Assembly (NCBI RefSeq): GCF_016863635.1
Contig: NZ_BOPG01000067.1
Coordinates: 62,001-126,000, forward strand
Direction of reading: 5' to 3'
Length of the DNA: 64,000 nucleotides
Source: Virgisporangium aurantiacum
GTDB taxonomy: Bacteria; Actinomycetota; Actinomycetes; Mycobacteriales; Micromonosporaceae
Position numbers and translations under genes: made by a program. This document shows, one piece after another, positions 46,853-55,745 of this stretch. The notes below the pieces were generated by a model. That model was not told where the DNA came from and ran no database searches. It was given only the letters and a program-made list of their open reading frames with translations. Numbering within the stretch: the stretch's first letter is position 1; each line of letters starts with the position of its first letter.

Positions 46853-48810
46853 AGGATCCGGACCTCCTCGCCCTTCTTGAGCTGGGCGCCTCCGCCGGGG
46901 TCCTGGATGACCACGCGGCCGTTGTCGTTGCCGAACACGCGCACCTTGAAGCCGGCGGCCTCGAGGATCCGCTTCGCGTCCGCCGCCGACTGGCCGCGCA
47001 CCTCGGGCACACTGACGACCGGCGGGCCCTTGCTCACGGTGAGCGTGACCTCGTTGCCCTCTTCGAGCCCGGCGCCCTCGTCGGGGCTCTGCGCGACGAC
47101 GGTGCCGGCCGGCTTGTCGTCCTCGCGCTCCTCGGTCTTCACCTTGAGCTTGAGCTTCTCCAGCTCGCGCGTGGCCTGGTCGACGTTCTTGCCGACGACG
47201 TTCGGGACCTTGATCGGTGCCGGCCCCTTGCTGACCGTGACCGTGATCTTGGTGTTCGGCCCGACCTCGCCGCCGGCCGGCGGGTCGGTCTTGATCACCA
47301 GGTCCACCTCGTACAGGTCGCTGTACTCCAGCGCCCGTTCGACGATCATCTTCTTCGCCTGCAGGTCGCCGGTCGCGTCGTCGATCTTCTTGCCGATGAC
47401 GTCGGGGATCGTGTAGCGCTCGCGGCCCAGCGACAGGGTCAGCGTGACCTGGCCGCCGCCGACGATGCGGGCGCCCGGGGCGGGATCCTGGCCGATGACC
47501 GTGTCCTTGGCCTGCTTCTCGTCGTACCGGGGCGGCCCGTACTTGACGGTGAAGCCGCCCTCCTTGGCCGTGGCCTCCGCCTGTGCCTTCGTCTTCGCGA
47601 CGAGGTCGGGCGCCTCGGTGTAGCGGCCGATGCCGAACCAGTAGCCGCCGATCGCGGCCAGCAGGCCCATCGCCACCAGCGCCGCGGCCAGCCCCAGCCG
47701 GCCGCGCGGATGCGCGTTGACGGCGGCGATCAGGCCGGCGAGGCCGCCGGCGCCCGCACCGGTCGCGGCGCGCCGCCGGGGCTGCGGCCGGTCGCCGGGC
47801 AGCCGCGCCCAGCCCGGCCGGTCGGGGTGGAGGCTCGGGACGATCGTGGTGTCGCCGTACACGCCGGTCGGGTCGATCCGTGGCACCGCGACGGTCGGGC
47901 CGGCCATCGGGGCCGACCGGGTGCTGACCGCGAGCCCCACGTCCTCCCGGGCCGACTGCACCTCGGCGAGCATGGCACCGGCGTCGGTGGGCCGGCCGCC
48001 CGGGTCGCGGCGGGTGGCCCGGGCGACGAGGTCGTCGAGCACCGGCGGCAGGCCCGGGGTGAACCGCGACGGCGCCGGGACGTCGTGCTGCACGTGCTGC
48101 CACGCGACGTCGACCGGGCGCGGGGCGTCGTACGGTACCCGGCCGGTGAGCATCTCGAACAGCACGATGCCGGCCGAGTACACGTCGGTACGCGGGTCGG
48201 CGTGGCCGTCGGTGACCAGTTCGGGCGCCACGTACGCGGCGGTCGCCAGCAGTTGGCCGCCGCCGCTCTCGTCGGCCTTCTCGACCGCGCGGGCGAGGCC
48301 GAAGTCGGCCACCTTCACCACGCCGTCGACGATGCTGTTGGCGCTGCCGCCCGGAGCCTCGGCGACGAGCACGTTCTCGGGCTTGATGTCGCGGTGCACC
48401 AGCCCGGCCCGGTGGGCCGCGGCGACCGCGGCGAGCACCTGCTCCATCACGGCGAGCGCCTCGACCGGTTGCAGGCGCCGCCGGTCGGCGAGCACCTCGC
48501 GCAGGGTGTGGCCGCGCACGTACTCCATGACGAGGTACGGCAGGCCGTTGAAGGTGCCCTGGTCGTAGACCGCGACCACGTTCGGGTGGGTGAGGCGGGC
48601 GATCGTCTTCGCCTCGTCGATGAACCGGCTGAGGAACCGCGGGTCATCGGCCTGGGTGGGGTGGATTATCTTCACCGCCACCGTGCGTTCGAGGCGTTCG
48701 TCGACCGCCATGTACACGGTCGCCATGCCGCCCCGGGCGACGCGTGACTTCACCCGGTAGCGCCCGTCGAAGAGCGAACCGAGCATCGCGTCGGCGACTG
48801 AGGTGTCCAT
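46843..48810 (-). CDS. PASTA-type membrane Ser/Thr protein kinase (PknL-locus kinase)
   Basis: 655-residue receptor kinase. The kinase domain (about 12-275) is complete: GMATVYMAVDERLERTVAVKII (Lys), HRDIKPENVL, ADFGLARA and APELV. A basic/Pro-rich juxtamembrane segment, one transmembrane helix (about 380-400) and four PASTA domains follow (cell-wall-sensing modules: IPDVIGKK, VPNVVGKN, VPEVRGQS). M. tuberculosis PknL at this locus lacks PASTA domains (from memory), so this is a PknB-like architecture at the PknL position. The ATG at 48810 is chosen because the protein then begins MDTSVADAMLGSLFDGRY. Confidence 0.92.
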   Translation of the reverse strand: MDTSVADAMLGSLFDGRYRVKSRVARGGMATVYMAVDERLERTVAVKIIHPTQADDPRFLSRFIDEAKTIARLTHPNVVAVYDQGTFNGLPYLVMEYVRGHTLREVLADRRRLQPVEALAVMEQVLAAVAAAHRAGLVHRDIKPENVLVAEAPGGSANSIVDGVVKVADFGLARAVEKADESGGGQLLATAAYVAPELVTDGHADPRTDVYSAGIVLFEMLTGRVPYDAPRPVDVAWQHVQHDVPAPSRFTPGLPPVLDDLVARATRRDPGGRPTDAGAMLAEVQSAREDVGLAVSTRSAPMAGPTVAVPRIDPTGVYGDTTIVPSLHPDRPGWARLPGDRPQPRRRAATGAGAGGLAGLIAAVNAHPRGRLGLAAALVAMGLLAAIGGYWFGIGRYTEAPDLVAKTKAQAEATAKEGGFTVKYGPPRYDEKQAKDTVIGQDPAPGARIVGGGQVTLTLSLGRERYTIPDVIGKKIDDATGDLQAKKMIVERALEYSDLYEVDLVIKTDPPAGGEVGPNTKITVTVSKGPAPIKVPNVVGKNVDQATRELEKLKLKVKTEEREDDKPAGTVVAQSPDEGAGLEEGNEVTLTVSKGPPVVSVPEVRGQSAADAKRILEAAGFKVRVFGNDNGRVVIQDPGGGAQLKKGEEVRILCG

Positions 48811-48844
48811 CGCAGGCGAGTGTACGGCCGCACGGCCGTACATT

Positions 48845-49423
48845 TCACCGCCTGCCGCGGTGACCACGTGATCGAGAACCGTCGGTATCGCTCTGGCTAC
48901 TCTGCGATGCCGATGGTGCCGGGTCGGAGGAACTGGCACTGGCGGGGGCGCTCGACGGGGGCAGCGAACTGCCCTCGGTGACCGGCGGCGGTGGCGGTGG
49001 GGGTGGGGTGGTCGACCCCGGCACCGGCGACTGCGACGGGCGGGGCGCCGCGGGCAGCCGCGGGGTCACCGGGGTCGCGCCGCCGCCCGTCCCGCCGGCT
49101 GCCGCCGTACCGGCCGGTGCGGTCGCGGTGGCGGCGTACCCCTGCGTGAGCGGCGGCCCGTCCGGATCGCCGACGGCGGCGAGGCCGCCGCTGATCGCGA
49201 GGAACGCGCCGGCCGCGCCGCCGGCGAGCAGCAGGGTGACGCCCGTGAGCGGCACCACCCGCGACGGCGGCCGCACCGACGGGGCGGTGGGCTCGAACTC
49301 CTCGGTGAACGCGCCCCCGAGCTTGGTCGCGCGGTGCGAGGCGAGGTCGTAGCGCGCGGAGCGCCACGCCCCGACGCACTCTTGCCGCAGCGCGTGCCAC
49401 AGGTTCAACGATCGTCCTTCCAT
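48845..49423 (-). CDS. Single-pass membrane protein with Pro/Ser-rich extracellular tail
   Basis: 192 residues. A short cytoplasmic N-terminus (HALRQECVGAWRSARYDLASHR), one hydrophobic helix (about 58-82), then a Gly/Thr/Pro/Ser-rich tail of over 100 residues with a 10-proline run, ending in Arg-rich RSRGHRGRR. Looks like a wall-spanning protein. Position directly upstream of the PASTA kinase gene on the same strand (34 bp) suggests co-expression. No family recognised. Confidence 0.65.
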   Translation of the reverse strand: MEGRSLNLWHALRQECVGAWRSARYDLASHRATKLGGAFTEEFEPTAPSVRPPSRVVPLTGVTLLLAGGAAGAFLAISGGLAAVGDPDGPPLTQGYAATATAPAGTAAAGGTGGGATPVTPRLPAAPRPSQSPVPGSTTPPPPPPPPVTEGSSLPPSSAPASASSSDPAPSASQSSQSDTDGSRSRGHRGRR

Positions 49424-49493
49424 CGGTGTCTACTCGGTCGGTGGTCGGCGCTGTCGCTTCGCCGCCGGGTGGGGGACATGGCACCCTGGTGCG

Positions 49494-49844
49494 GTGACCG
49501 AAGAGCCCGTCGAACCAGCAGGGTGGATTACTGTCCCGGATCTCGCGGAACGGCTGGAGGTGCCCGTCACCCGGGTGCACCAGATGCTGCGCGACCACCA
49601 TCTGCTGGCCGTGCGCCGCGACGGCGTGCTCCGGATACCCGCGGAACTCGTTGCCGGTAAAGGCGTTCTCAAGCACCTCCCCGGGGTGCTGACCGTGCTC
49701 TTCGACGCTGGGTACAACGACGAAGAGGCCATGCGGTGGCTGTACACCAAAGACGACTCCCTTCCGGGTGGTACGCCCGCGGCGGCGCTCGACGGGGCCG
49801 CGGCCACCGAGGTGAAGCGGCGCGCCCAGGCGCTCGGCTTCTAG
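49494..49844 (+). CDS. Rv2175c-type DNA-binding HTH protein
   Basis: 116-residue winged-HTH protein (WITVPDLAERLEVPVTRVHQMLRDHHLLAVRR at 10-41) with a C-terminal helical segment (LTVLFDAGYNDEEAMRWLYTKDDSLPGGTP). Matches M. tuberculosis Rv2175c in design and in adjacency to the pknL kinase (from memory), which phosphorylates it and abolishes DNA binding. It lies 70 bp divergent from the membrane protein gene. GTG at 49494. Confidence 0.87.
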   Translation: MTEEPVEPAGWITVPDLAERLEVPVTRVHQMLRDHHLLAVRRDGVLRIPAELVAGKGVLKHLPGVLTVLFDAGYNDEEAMRWLYTKDDSLPGGTPAAALDGAAATEVKRRAQALGF

Positions 49845-49848
49845 CGGT

Positions 49849-50175
49849 GTGCGGCACCTGACCTATCTCGCCGTGCTCGGTGGCTGCCTGGCCGGCGCCC
49901 TCTGGCTGGAGCCGTTCCTGCGGGTCGGCGTGCTGCGGCGCTGGCGCCGGCTGGTGCTCACCGTCGTGCCGGTGGCGGTCGTGTTCGTGCTGTGGGACCT
50001 GGCCGCGATCGCCGCCGGCCACTGGGACTTCGACCCCGAACAGACCACCGGGATCGTGCTGCCCGGCCGGCTGCCGCTGGACGAACTGCTGTTCTTCCTC
50101 GTGGTACCGGTGTGCGCGATCCTCGGTTTCGAGGCGGTCCGCCGGGTCCTGCGCTGGAAGGCCGGAGACGAGTGA
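49849..50175 (+). CDS. crtYc: Lycopene cyclase domain protein (CrtYc-like)
   Basis: 108-residue membrane protein with three hydrophobic segments and the CrtYc signature LPGRLPLDELLFFLVVPVCAILG. Half of the heterodimeric actinobacterial lycopene cyclase that closes beta or epsilon rings on lycopene. The start overlaps no gene but follows the HTH stop by four bases. The stop overlaps the partner gene (GTGA). Expected partner CrtYd is next. Confidence 0.85.
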   Translation: MRHLTYLAVLGGCLAGALWLEPFLRVGVLRRWRRLVLTVVPVAVVFVLWDLAAIAAGHWDFDPEQTTGIVLPGRLPLDELLFFLVVPVCAILGFEAVRRVLRWKAGDE

Positions 50176-50486
50176 CGTATACGGTCGCCGCCGTGCTCGG
50201 CGCGCTGGCGGCGGTGGGCGTCGACCTGTTCGTCCTGCGGACCCGGCTGCTCGCGCGCGGCCTCTTCTGGGCCACCTACCCGATCATCATCGGGTTCCAG
50301 CTGCTGTCGAACGGGATCCTCACCGGGCGCGGCGTGGTGCGCTACGACCCGGACGCGATCATCGGCGTCCGGATCGCCTACGCGCCGGTGGAGGACCTGG
50401 TGTTCGGGTTCGCGCTCGTCCTCGCGTCGCTGTCGACGTGGGTGTGGTGGGGCCGGCGCGGCGTGGATCCGCCGGACCCGGGCTAG
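50172..50486 (+). CDS. crtYd: Lycopene cyclase domain protein (CrtYd-like)
   Basis: 104-residue, three-helix membrane protein (FWATYPIIIGFQLLSNGILTGR; APVEDLVFGFALVLASLS). PVEDLVFGF is the CrtYd counterpart of the LDELLFF motif in CrtYc. Together the two form the split cyclase. GTG at 50172 overlaps the CrtYc stop. Its own stop shares CTAG with the convergent prenyl synthase gene. Confidence 0.85.
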   Translation: MTYTVAAVLGALAAVGVDLFVLRTRLLARGLFWATYPIIIGFQLLSNGILTGRGVVRYDPDAIIGVRIAYAPVEDLVFGFALVLASLSTWVWWGRRGVDPPDPG

Positions 50487-51544
50487 TCCCGACGGCGGGT
50501 CGCCGCGGCGGCCAGCGCCCGCAGCACCTCGGCCGCCTCCGGATCGAGGGTGACCGCGCCGAGCGCGTCGACCGCCGCGGCGGTGAGGTCGGCGATGCGG
50601 CTCTCGGTGCGGGCCAGGGCGCCGCTGGCGGTGATGGTGTCGCGCAGTTCGGCCACGCCGGCCGCGTCGAGGGCCGGGTCGCCGAGCCGCTTCTCGAACG
50701 CGGCGGCCGTGCCCGCGTCGACCGCTTCCAGGGTGGCGGCGACCAGGAACGTGCGCTTGCCCTCGCGCAGGTCGTCGCCGGCCGGCTTCCCGGTGACCGC
50801 GGGGTCGCCGAAGACGCCGAGCACGTCGTCGCGCAGCTGGAACGCCTCACCGAGCGGCAGCCCGTACCCGGAGTACGCGGCCACGACGTCGGCACCGGCA
50901 CCGGCCAGCGCGGCGCCCATCAGCAGCGGCCGCTCGATCGTGTACTTGCCCGACTTGAACCGGGCCACCAGGCTCGCCCGGCGCACCGACGAGTCGCCGG
51001 TGGCCTGGGCCTGCACGTCGAGGTACTGACCGACGGTGACCTCGGTGCGCATCTCGTCGAACACCGGACGCACCCGGGCCAGGGCCGCCCCGTCGACGCC
51101 GCTGGTGTGCAGCAGTTCGTCGGACCACACCAGGCACAGGTCACCGAGCAGGATCGCGGCCGCCCGTCCGAACGCCTCCCGGTCGCCGAGCCAGTCGCCG
51201 TCGGCGTGCAGGGCGGCGAACCGGCGGTGCGCGGCCGGCTCACCGCGCCGGGTGTCGGACCCGTCCATGACGTCGTCGTGGATCAGCGCGCTCGCCTGCA
51301 CGAGCTCGAGCGCGGACACGGCGGCCAGCACCTCGGGCCGGTCGACCCCGCCGGCGCCCCGGTACCCCCAGTAGGCGAACGCCGGCCGGAGCCGCTTGCC
51401 GCCGCCGAGCACCAGCGACCGCGCGGCGGCGAGGACCGGCGCCAGCGCGTCGGGCTCGATGCCGACGAACCGCTCCTGCTGGCGGGCGAGGAAGGCGGCC
51501 AGCGTCTCGTGGACCCGGACCCGCAGCCCGGCCCGGTCGAGCAC
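50483..51544 (-). CDS. Polyprenyl synthase (geranylgeranyl diphosphate synthase type)
   Basis: 353-residue trans-isoprenyl diphosphate synthase. The first Asp-rich motif is HDDVMDGSDTRRG, the second FQLRDDVLGVFGD; GGGKRLRPAF and KYTIERPLLMG (allylic-binding Lys and Arg) are standard. Likely makes GGPP for the carotenoid genes here; FPP synthase or a quinone-tail synthase is possible. The GTG at 51544 has AGAGG seven bases upstream; a GTG at 51571 is an alternative. Position recalls M. tuberculosis idsA2 (Rv2173, from memory). Confidence 0.88.
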   Translation of the reverse strand: MLDRAGLRVRVHETLAAFLARQQERFVGIEPDALAPVLAAARSLVLGGGKRLRPAFAYWGYRGAGGVDRPEVLAAVSALELVQASALIHDDVMDGSDTRRGEPAAHRRFAALHADGDWLGDREAFGRAAAILLGDLCLVWSDELLHTSGVDGAALARVRPVFDEMRTEVTVGQYLDVQAQATGDSSVRRASLVARFKSGKYTIERPLLMGAALAGAGADVVAAYSGYGLPLGEAFQLRDDVLGVFGDPAVTGKPAGDDLREGKRTFLVAATLEAVDAGTAAAFEKRLGDPALDAAGVAELRDTITASGALARTESRIADLTAAAVDALGAVTLDPEAAEVLRALAAAATRRRD

Positions 51545-51582
51545 AGCCGAACCTCTTTCAGGGGACGTCACGATCAGCGACG

Positions 51583-52818
51583 CTAGCCGGATCCGGCGGC
51601 CACCGCAGCAGCGGACCCTGTGACATCGGCCAGGTAGCTCAGGCCCTCGGTGGCGACCCGCAGGTAGCGGTCGACCACCGACCGGGGGAGGGCGGCCAGC
51701 CGGCTGTGCAGGGAGCGGACCCGCGCGGCGGCCCGCACCGACCCCGACCGCACCGCCGCCGGCAGCGCCTCGATGGCCAGCTCGGCCGCCCGCTCGGGTG
51801 CGCCCGCGTCGAGGTGCGCCTCGGCCAGCCAGGTGGTGTACAGCGCCACCGGGCGGGGCTGCCGGATGCCGGCCAGCCCGTGGCTGAGCAGCGGGACGGC
51901 CAGCTGCGGCCGGTGCAGCACCGCGTAGCACCGGCCGGAGAGCGCGGCGTACTCGGAGTCGGTGAGCCAGTACAGCCACGGCGGCTCGTCGGCCGGGTCG
52001 CGCCGGCCGTACTGCCGATCGGCCGCGGCGATGGCCCGCTCGCACCCGCGGGCGTCGCCGGCCCGGGCCGCCGCGTACGCCACCCGCTGCAGCGCGAGCG
52101 CCCGCGCACCGGCCGGAGCGGCGCGGGCACTCTCGACCGCGCCGGCCCGGGCCAGCGCGACCGCGCGGGCCGGATCGGCGGTGACCTGCGCGGCGCTGCC
52201 CAGGAGATGGCCGACGAGCGCCGGATCGTCGGCCGCCCGCGCCGCCCGCAGCCCGAGCCGGTGCGCCGCCCGGGCGGCGGCGTCATGGCCGCCGTCGCCG
52301 TTGACCCAGCCGGCCAGCTGCGCCAGCCCGGCGACCGCCGCGAGCCCGCCCGGCCCGGGATCGCGGCGGGCACCCGCCACCTGGAGCACGTGGTTGACCA
52401 GCGGGCTGAGGTCGGCGCCGCCCATCAGGTCGTCGAGCCGGCGCAGCTCCGCGAGCGTCCACTCCCGGCCGCCACCGGGCGCGCTGACCTCGGGCCAGTA
52501 CCGCCAGTCGTCGGCCGGGACCGCCGGCTCCGCCCGGCGCCCGGCGGACCGGCCGCCCCGCGCGACGGCCGCGGCCTGTTCCAGCTCGCCCAGCGGAACC
52601 TCCAGGACGACCGCGAGCCACCGCAACCAGTACGCGTTGGGCACGCGGTGCTCGCGCTCCCACCGGCTGACCTCGTGCCGGGTGACCGTGGCCGTACCGG
52701 ACGCCGCGCAGAGCAGCTCGGCCATCCGCAGCTGCGTGCGCCCCCGGGCGACCCGCAACCGCGCCAGCCGGGCACCCAGCGACTCACCATCGATCGACAC
52801 CTGAGACGACGTTGCCAT
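51583..52818 (-). CDS. HTH transcription regulator with C-terminal TPR-like region
   Basis: 411-residue protein. An N-terminal Cro/C1-type HTH (about 12-75, GARLARLRVARGRTQLRMAEL...TRHEVSRWEREHRVPN) is followed by a 300-residue alanine-rich alpha-helical region resembling TPR repeats. This layout is common among Actinobacterial regulators of secondary metabolism and development. It lies 38 bp from the prenyl synthase start and divergent from metF by 120 bp, so it may govern the isoprenoid/carotenoid genes; that is inference. Confidence 0.82.
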   Translation of the reverse strand: MATSSQVSIDGESLGARLARLRVARGRTQLRMAELLCAASGTATVTRHEVSRWEREHRVPNAYWLRWLAVVLEVPLGELEQAAAVARGGRSAGRRAEPAVPADDWRYWPEVSAPGGGREWTLAELRRLDDLMGGADLSPLVNHVLQVAGARRDPGPGGLAAVAGLAQLAGWVNGDGGHDAAARAAHRLGLRAARAADDPALVGHLLGSAAQVTADPARAVALARAGAVESARAAPAGARALALQRVAYAAARAGDARGCERAIAAADRQYGRRDPADEPPWLYWLTDSEYAALSGRCYAVLHRPQLAVPLLSHGLAGIRQPRPVALYTTWLAEAHLDAGAPERAAELAIEALPAAVRSGSVRAAARVRSLHSRLAALPRSVVDRYLRVATEGLSYLADVTGSAAAVAAGSG

Positions 52819-52938
52819 CGGCCACCCCCGCGACCCTCACCACACCTCACCCACCAATACCCCACCCCTACGACACTTTCCCCGCCCAACCCCCACAGCC
52901 CTGCCACCATCCGGACAAGGCCCGATACAGTTCGGTGC

Positions 52939-53856
52939 GTGGCGCTCGGTCTACCCTCGGTTCTTCCCCGCCGGCATCCCTCCATCGCGGAGCTGGTGCA
53001 CGCGGCCGAACCGACGTTCTCGTTCGAGTTCTTCCCACCGAAGACCCCGGCGGGCGAGACCCTGCTGTGGCAGGCGATCCGCGACCTGGAGCCGTTGCGC
53101 CCGTCGTTCGTGTCGATCACCTACGGCGCCGGCGGGTCCACCCGGGACACCACGGTGGCCCTCACCGAGCGGGTCGCCACCGAGACCACCCTGCTGCCGA
53201 TGGCCCACCTCACCGCCGTGAACCACTCGGTGGCCGAGCTGCGGCACGTCATCGGCCGGCTGGCGGCGGCCGGCGTCCACGACATCCTCGCCGTGCGCGG
53301 CGACCCGCCGGGCAACCCGCAGGGCGACTGGGTGCGGCACCCGGAGGGCGTCCTGTATGCGGCCGACCTGGTACGCCTGGTCAAGGAGCTGGGCGACTTC
53401 ACGGTGGGCGTCGCCGCGTTCCCGTACAAGCACCCGCGGTCGGCCGACACGGAGGCCGACACGGCCCAGTTCGTCGCGAAGTGCCGGGCCGGCGCCGACT
53501 TCGCGATCACCCAGATGTTCTTCGACGGCGACGACTACCTGCGCCTGCGCGACCGCGTGGCGGCGGCCGGGTGCGACACGCCGATCGTGGCCGGCGTCAT
53601 GCCGGTGACCACGATGAGCACCATCGAGCGGTCGTCGCAGCTCTCCGGCGCGCCGTTCCCGCGGCACCTGGCCGAGCAGTTCGAGCGGGTGGCCGACGAC
53701 CCGGCCGCCGTGCGGGCGCTGGGTCTCGAGCAGATGTGTGCGATGTGCGACCGGTTGCTGGCGGAGGGCGTGCCGGGCATCCACTTCATCACCCTGAACC
53801 GGTCCACCGCCACCCGCGAGATATGGCAGCAGCTGAGCCTCAGCGCCATCGGGTGA
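52939..53856 (+). CDS. metF: Methylenetetrahydrofolate reductase
   Basis: 305-residue flavoprotein reducing methylene-THF to methyl-THF for methionine synthesis. The TIM-barrel shows SFEFFPPKT (catalytic Glu), SITYGAGGSTRDTT, AHLTAVNHS, ILAVRGDPP, GVAAFPYKHPRS, FAITQMFFD and GIHFITLNR, all family blocks. GTG at 52939. Located beside the GGPP synthase as in M. tuberculosis, where Rv2172c adjoins idsA2 (from memory). The stop overlaps the next gene start. Confidence 0.94.
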   Translation: MALGLPSVLPRRHPSIAELVHAAEPTFSFEFFPPKTPAGETLLWQAIRDLEPLRPSFVSITYGAGGSTRDTTVALTERVATETTLLPMAHLTAVNHSVAELRHVIGRLAAAGVHDILAVRGDPPGNPQGDWVRHPEGVLYAADLVRLVKELGDFTVGVAAFPYKHPRSADTEADTAQFVAKCRAGADFAITQMFFDGDDYLRLRDRVAAAGCDTPIVAGVMPVTTMSTIERSSQLSGAPFPRHLAEQFERVADDPAAVRALGLEQMCAMCDRLLAEGVPGIHFITLNRSTATREIWQQLSLSAIG

Positions 53857-54521
53857 CCGACTGGAACGGCTACGCGCGGCAGTGGTCGGCCCTGCACGGC
53901 GGCTACGATCCGCGCGCGGCCGGGGTGCTGGTGCGCGGCTGGCTCCGGTTGGCGTATGTCGTGGCGCGGCCGCTGGCGGCCAGGGGTGTCCGCCCGTCGG
54001 CGGTGACGTCCGCGGGGGTCGCGGTCGCGGTCGCGGTTCCGGTGGTCGCGGGGTTCGGTGCGTCATGGGGACCGGTGGGAGCACTGCTGGTCCTCCTCGG
54101 CGCCGTGGCCGACTCCGCCGACGGGGCACTGGCCGTGGTGGCCGGCCGGGAGACGCGGCTGGGCCGGGTCTACGACTCCGCGGCCGACCGCGTCTCGGAG
54201 GCGGCCTGGCTGGTGGCCCTGTTCCTGCTGGGCGCGCCGGGCTGGCTGGTGGCCGGCTGCCTGGGCGTCACCTGGCTGCACGAGTACGTCCGGGCCCGTG
54301 CCACCGTGGCGGGCATGGAAGGAATCGGCGCGGTGACGGTGGCCGAGCGCCCCACCCGCGTCCTGCTGACCCTGTTCGGCCTCCTGGCCGTGGGCGTCGC
54401 CGCCCTGGTCGCCCCCGCCCACACCGGGACCACCGCCACGGTGACGGCCGCGGTGTGGGCGGCCCTCGGCACCGCCGGCCTGGCGCACCTGTCGGCGGCC
54501 GTCGTCCGCGAGCTCCGCTGA
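53853..54521 (+). CDS. CDP-alcohol phosphatidyltransferase family protein
   Basis: 222-residue membrane enzyme of the CDP-alcohol phosphatidyltransferase family. The catalytic pattern DG(x)2A(x)9G(x)3D(x)3D is present as ADSADGALAVVAGRETRLG followed by RVYDSAAD; the Arg after Ala in the consensus is Val here. About five hydrophobic helices follow. It transfers a CDP-activated phosphoalcohol to an unknown acceptor. Coupled to metF (GTGA overlap) and 1 base from the next gene. Confidence 0.82.
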   Translation: MTDWNGYARQWSALHGGYDPRAAGVLVRGWLRLAYVVARPLAARGVRPSAVTSAGVAVAVAVPVVAGFGASWGPVGALLVLLGAVADSADGALAVVAGRETRLGRVYDSAADRVSEAAWLVALFLLGAPGWLVAGCLGVTWLHEYVRARATVAGMEGIGAVTVAERPTRVLLTLFGLLAVGVAALVAPAHTGTTATVTAAVWAALGTAGLAHLSAAVVRELR

Positions 54522-54522
54522 G

Positions 54523-55197
54523 ATGCCCGGCAACCAGGTCGTGACGCTCGACGTGTGGCGGGTGCCGCGTCGGGCCGTGCCGCGGGCGCTGCTCCGGATG
54601 GCGTGGCTGCCCTGGGCACTGCGCCGGCGGCGGGACGTCTCATTCGTCAAGTTGCTCGGCACCGCCCGCGGCTTCGGCGTCGCCGCGGCGGACCCGGTGC
54701 GGTGGGCGGCGCTCACGGTGTGGAACGCTCACGCGCGTCCCATCGACGCTTTCGACCGGATCGCGGCCGCGCACGTGCGGCTCACCTTGCGCCCGACGGC
54801 GTCCCGCGGCCGGTGGGCCGGCCGCGAACCGTTCACCGTCGAGGCGGCGAAGGGGGACCGGCCGGTGCTCGTGCTCACCCGGGCCCGGCTGCGGCCGACG
54901 CGCGCCGCGACGTTCTGGCGGACCATCGGACCGGTCGCCGCGACACTAAACGACGCAGATGGTCTGCTCACGGCCTTCGGAATCGGCGAGGCGCCGATAG
55001 GCTTCCAGGGCACGGTGAGCATCTGGGCCGGCGGCCGGCAGGTCAACGCGTTCGCGTACCGTACGGCCGAGCATGCCGAGGTGGTACGCACGACACCGGT
55101 CCGCCGGTGGTACGCGGAAGAGCTGTTCGCCCGCCTCGAAGTGACGGAGGTCACGGGCGAACGGGAGGTGATCGGTTGGAGCGCGGAGCAGGCATGA
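54523..55197 (+). CDS. CrtA-like (spheroidene monooxygenase-type) oxygenase
   Basis: 224-residue soluble protein resembling spheroidene monooxygenase CrtA: FVKLLGTARGFG, LTVWNAHARPIDAFDR, PVLVLTRARLRPTRAATFWRTIGPVAA, FGIGEAPIGFQGTVSIWAGG and WYAEELFARLEV line up with CrtA blocks. CrtA introduces keto groups at C-2 of acyclic carotenoids. The match is by eye and remote, so the exact reaction is uncertain. Overlaps the GNAT gene by four bases. Confidence 0.68.
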   Translation: MPGNQVVTLDVWRVPRRAVPRALLRMAWLPWALRRRRDVSFVKLLGTARGFGVAAADPVRWAALTVWNAHARPIDAFDRIAAAHVRLTLRPTASRGRWAGREPFTVEAAKGDRPVLVLTRARLRPTRAATFWRTIGPVAATLNDADGLLTAFGIGEAPIGFQGTVSIWAGGRQVNAFAYRTAEHAEVVRTTPVRRWYAEELFARLEVTEVTGEREVIGWSAEQA

Positions 55198-55745
55198 GAC
55201 TGGTCGCCTGGCAGGCTGCCGACCTGCTGCGCCACCTCGACGCCGCGATCAGCGTCTACGGGCAGGCCATGGGCTACCCGCAAGACCTGCTGGAGACCCG
55301 CAAGGGCTACGTCGCCGCGCATGCCCACCGGCCCGACTTCCGGGCGGTCGCCACCCTCGGCGAGGGCGACGAGCTGCTCGGCTTCGGGTACGGCTACCTG
55401 TCGGCGCCCGGCCAGTGGTGGCACGACCAGGTCGCCGGCGCGCTGCGCCGGGAGCAGCGGCGCTGGTGGCTCACCGACTGCTTCGAGCTGGTCGAGCTGC
55501 ACGTGCGTCCCGACGCGCAGGGGCACGGCCTCGGCGCGCGCCAGTTGGCCGCGCTGCTCACCGGGCCGCGGCAGCGCACCGTGGTGCTGTCGACGCCGGA
55601 GGCCGACGAGACGCGGTCCCGCGCGTGGCGGCTGTACCGCCGGTTCTTCTTCTCCGACGTGCTCCGGCACTTCTACTTTCCCGGCGACGACCGCCCGTTC
55701 GCGGTGCTCGGCCGGCAGTTGCCGCTCAGCGATCTGCCTTCGTGA
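55194..55745 (+). CDS. GNAT-family N-acetyltransferase
   Basis: 183-residue acyltransferase. The acetyl-CoA-binding motif A is VELHVRPDAQGHGLGARQLAALL, and the N-terminal LISVYGQAMG/RPDFRAVATL part fits the GNAT fold. TEADETRSRAWRLYRRFFF supplies the last strand and helix. The acceptor is unknown; location within the carotenoid-like run suggests nothing decisive. ATG at 55194 overlaps both neighbours' codons (ATGA and GTGA), so it is tightly coupled. Confidence 0.83.
   Translation: MRLVAWQAADLLRHLDAAISVYGQAMGYPQDLLETRKGYVAAHAHRPDFRAVATLGEGDELLGFGYGYLSAPGQWWHDQVAGALRREQRRWWLTDCFELVELHVRPDAQGHGLGARQLAALLTGPRQRTVVLSTPEADETRSRAWRLYRRFFFSDVLRHFYFPGDDRPFAVLGRQLPLSDLPS

Noticed and set aside
45965..48103. 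Single 712-codon frame covering endonuclease IV and most of the PASTA kinase
   Set aside because: Only its C-terminal 295 codons are endonuclease IV; the rest is a shifted-frame shadow of the kinase. A fusion is not supported.
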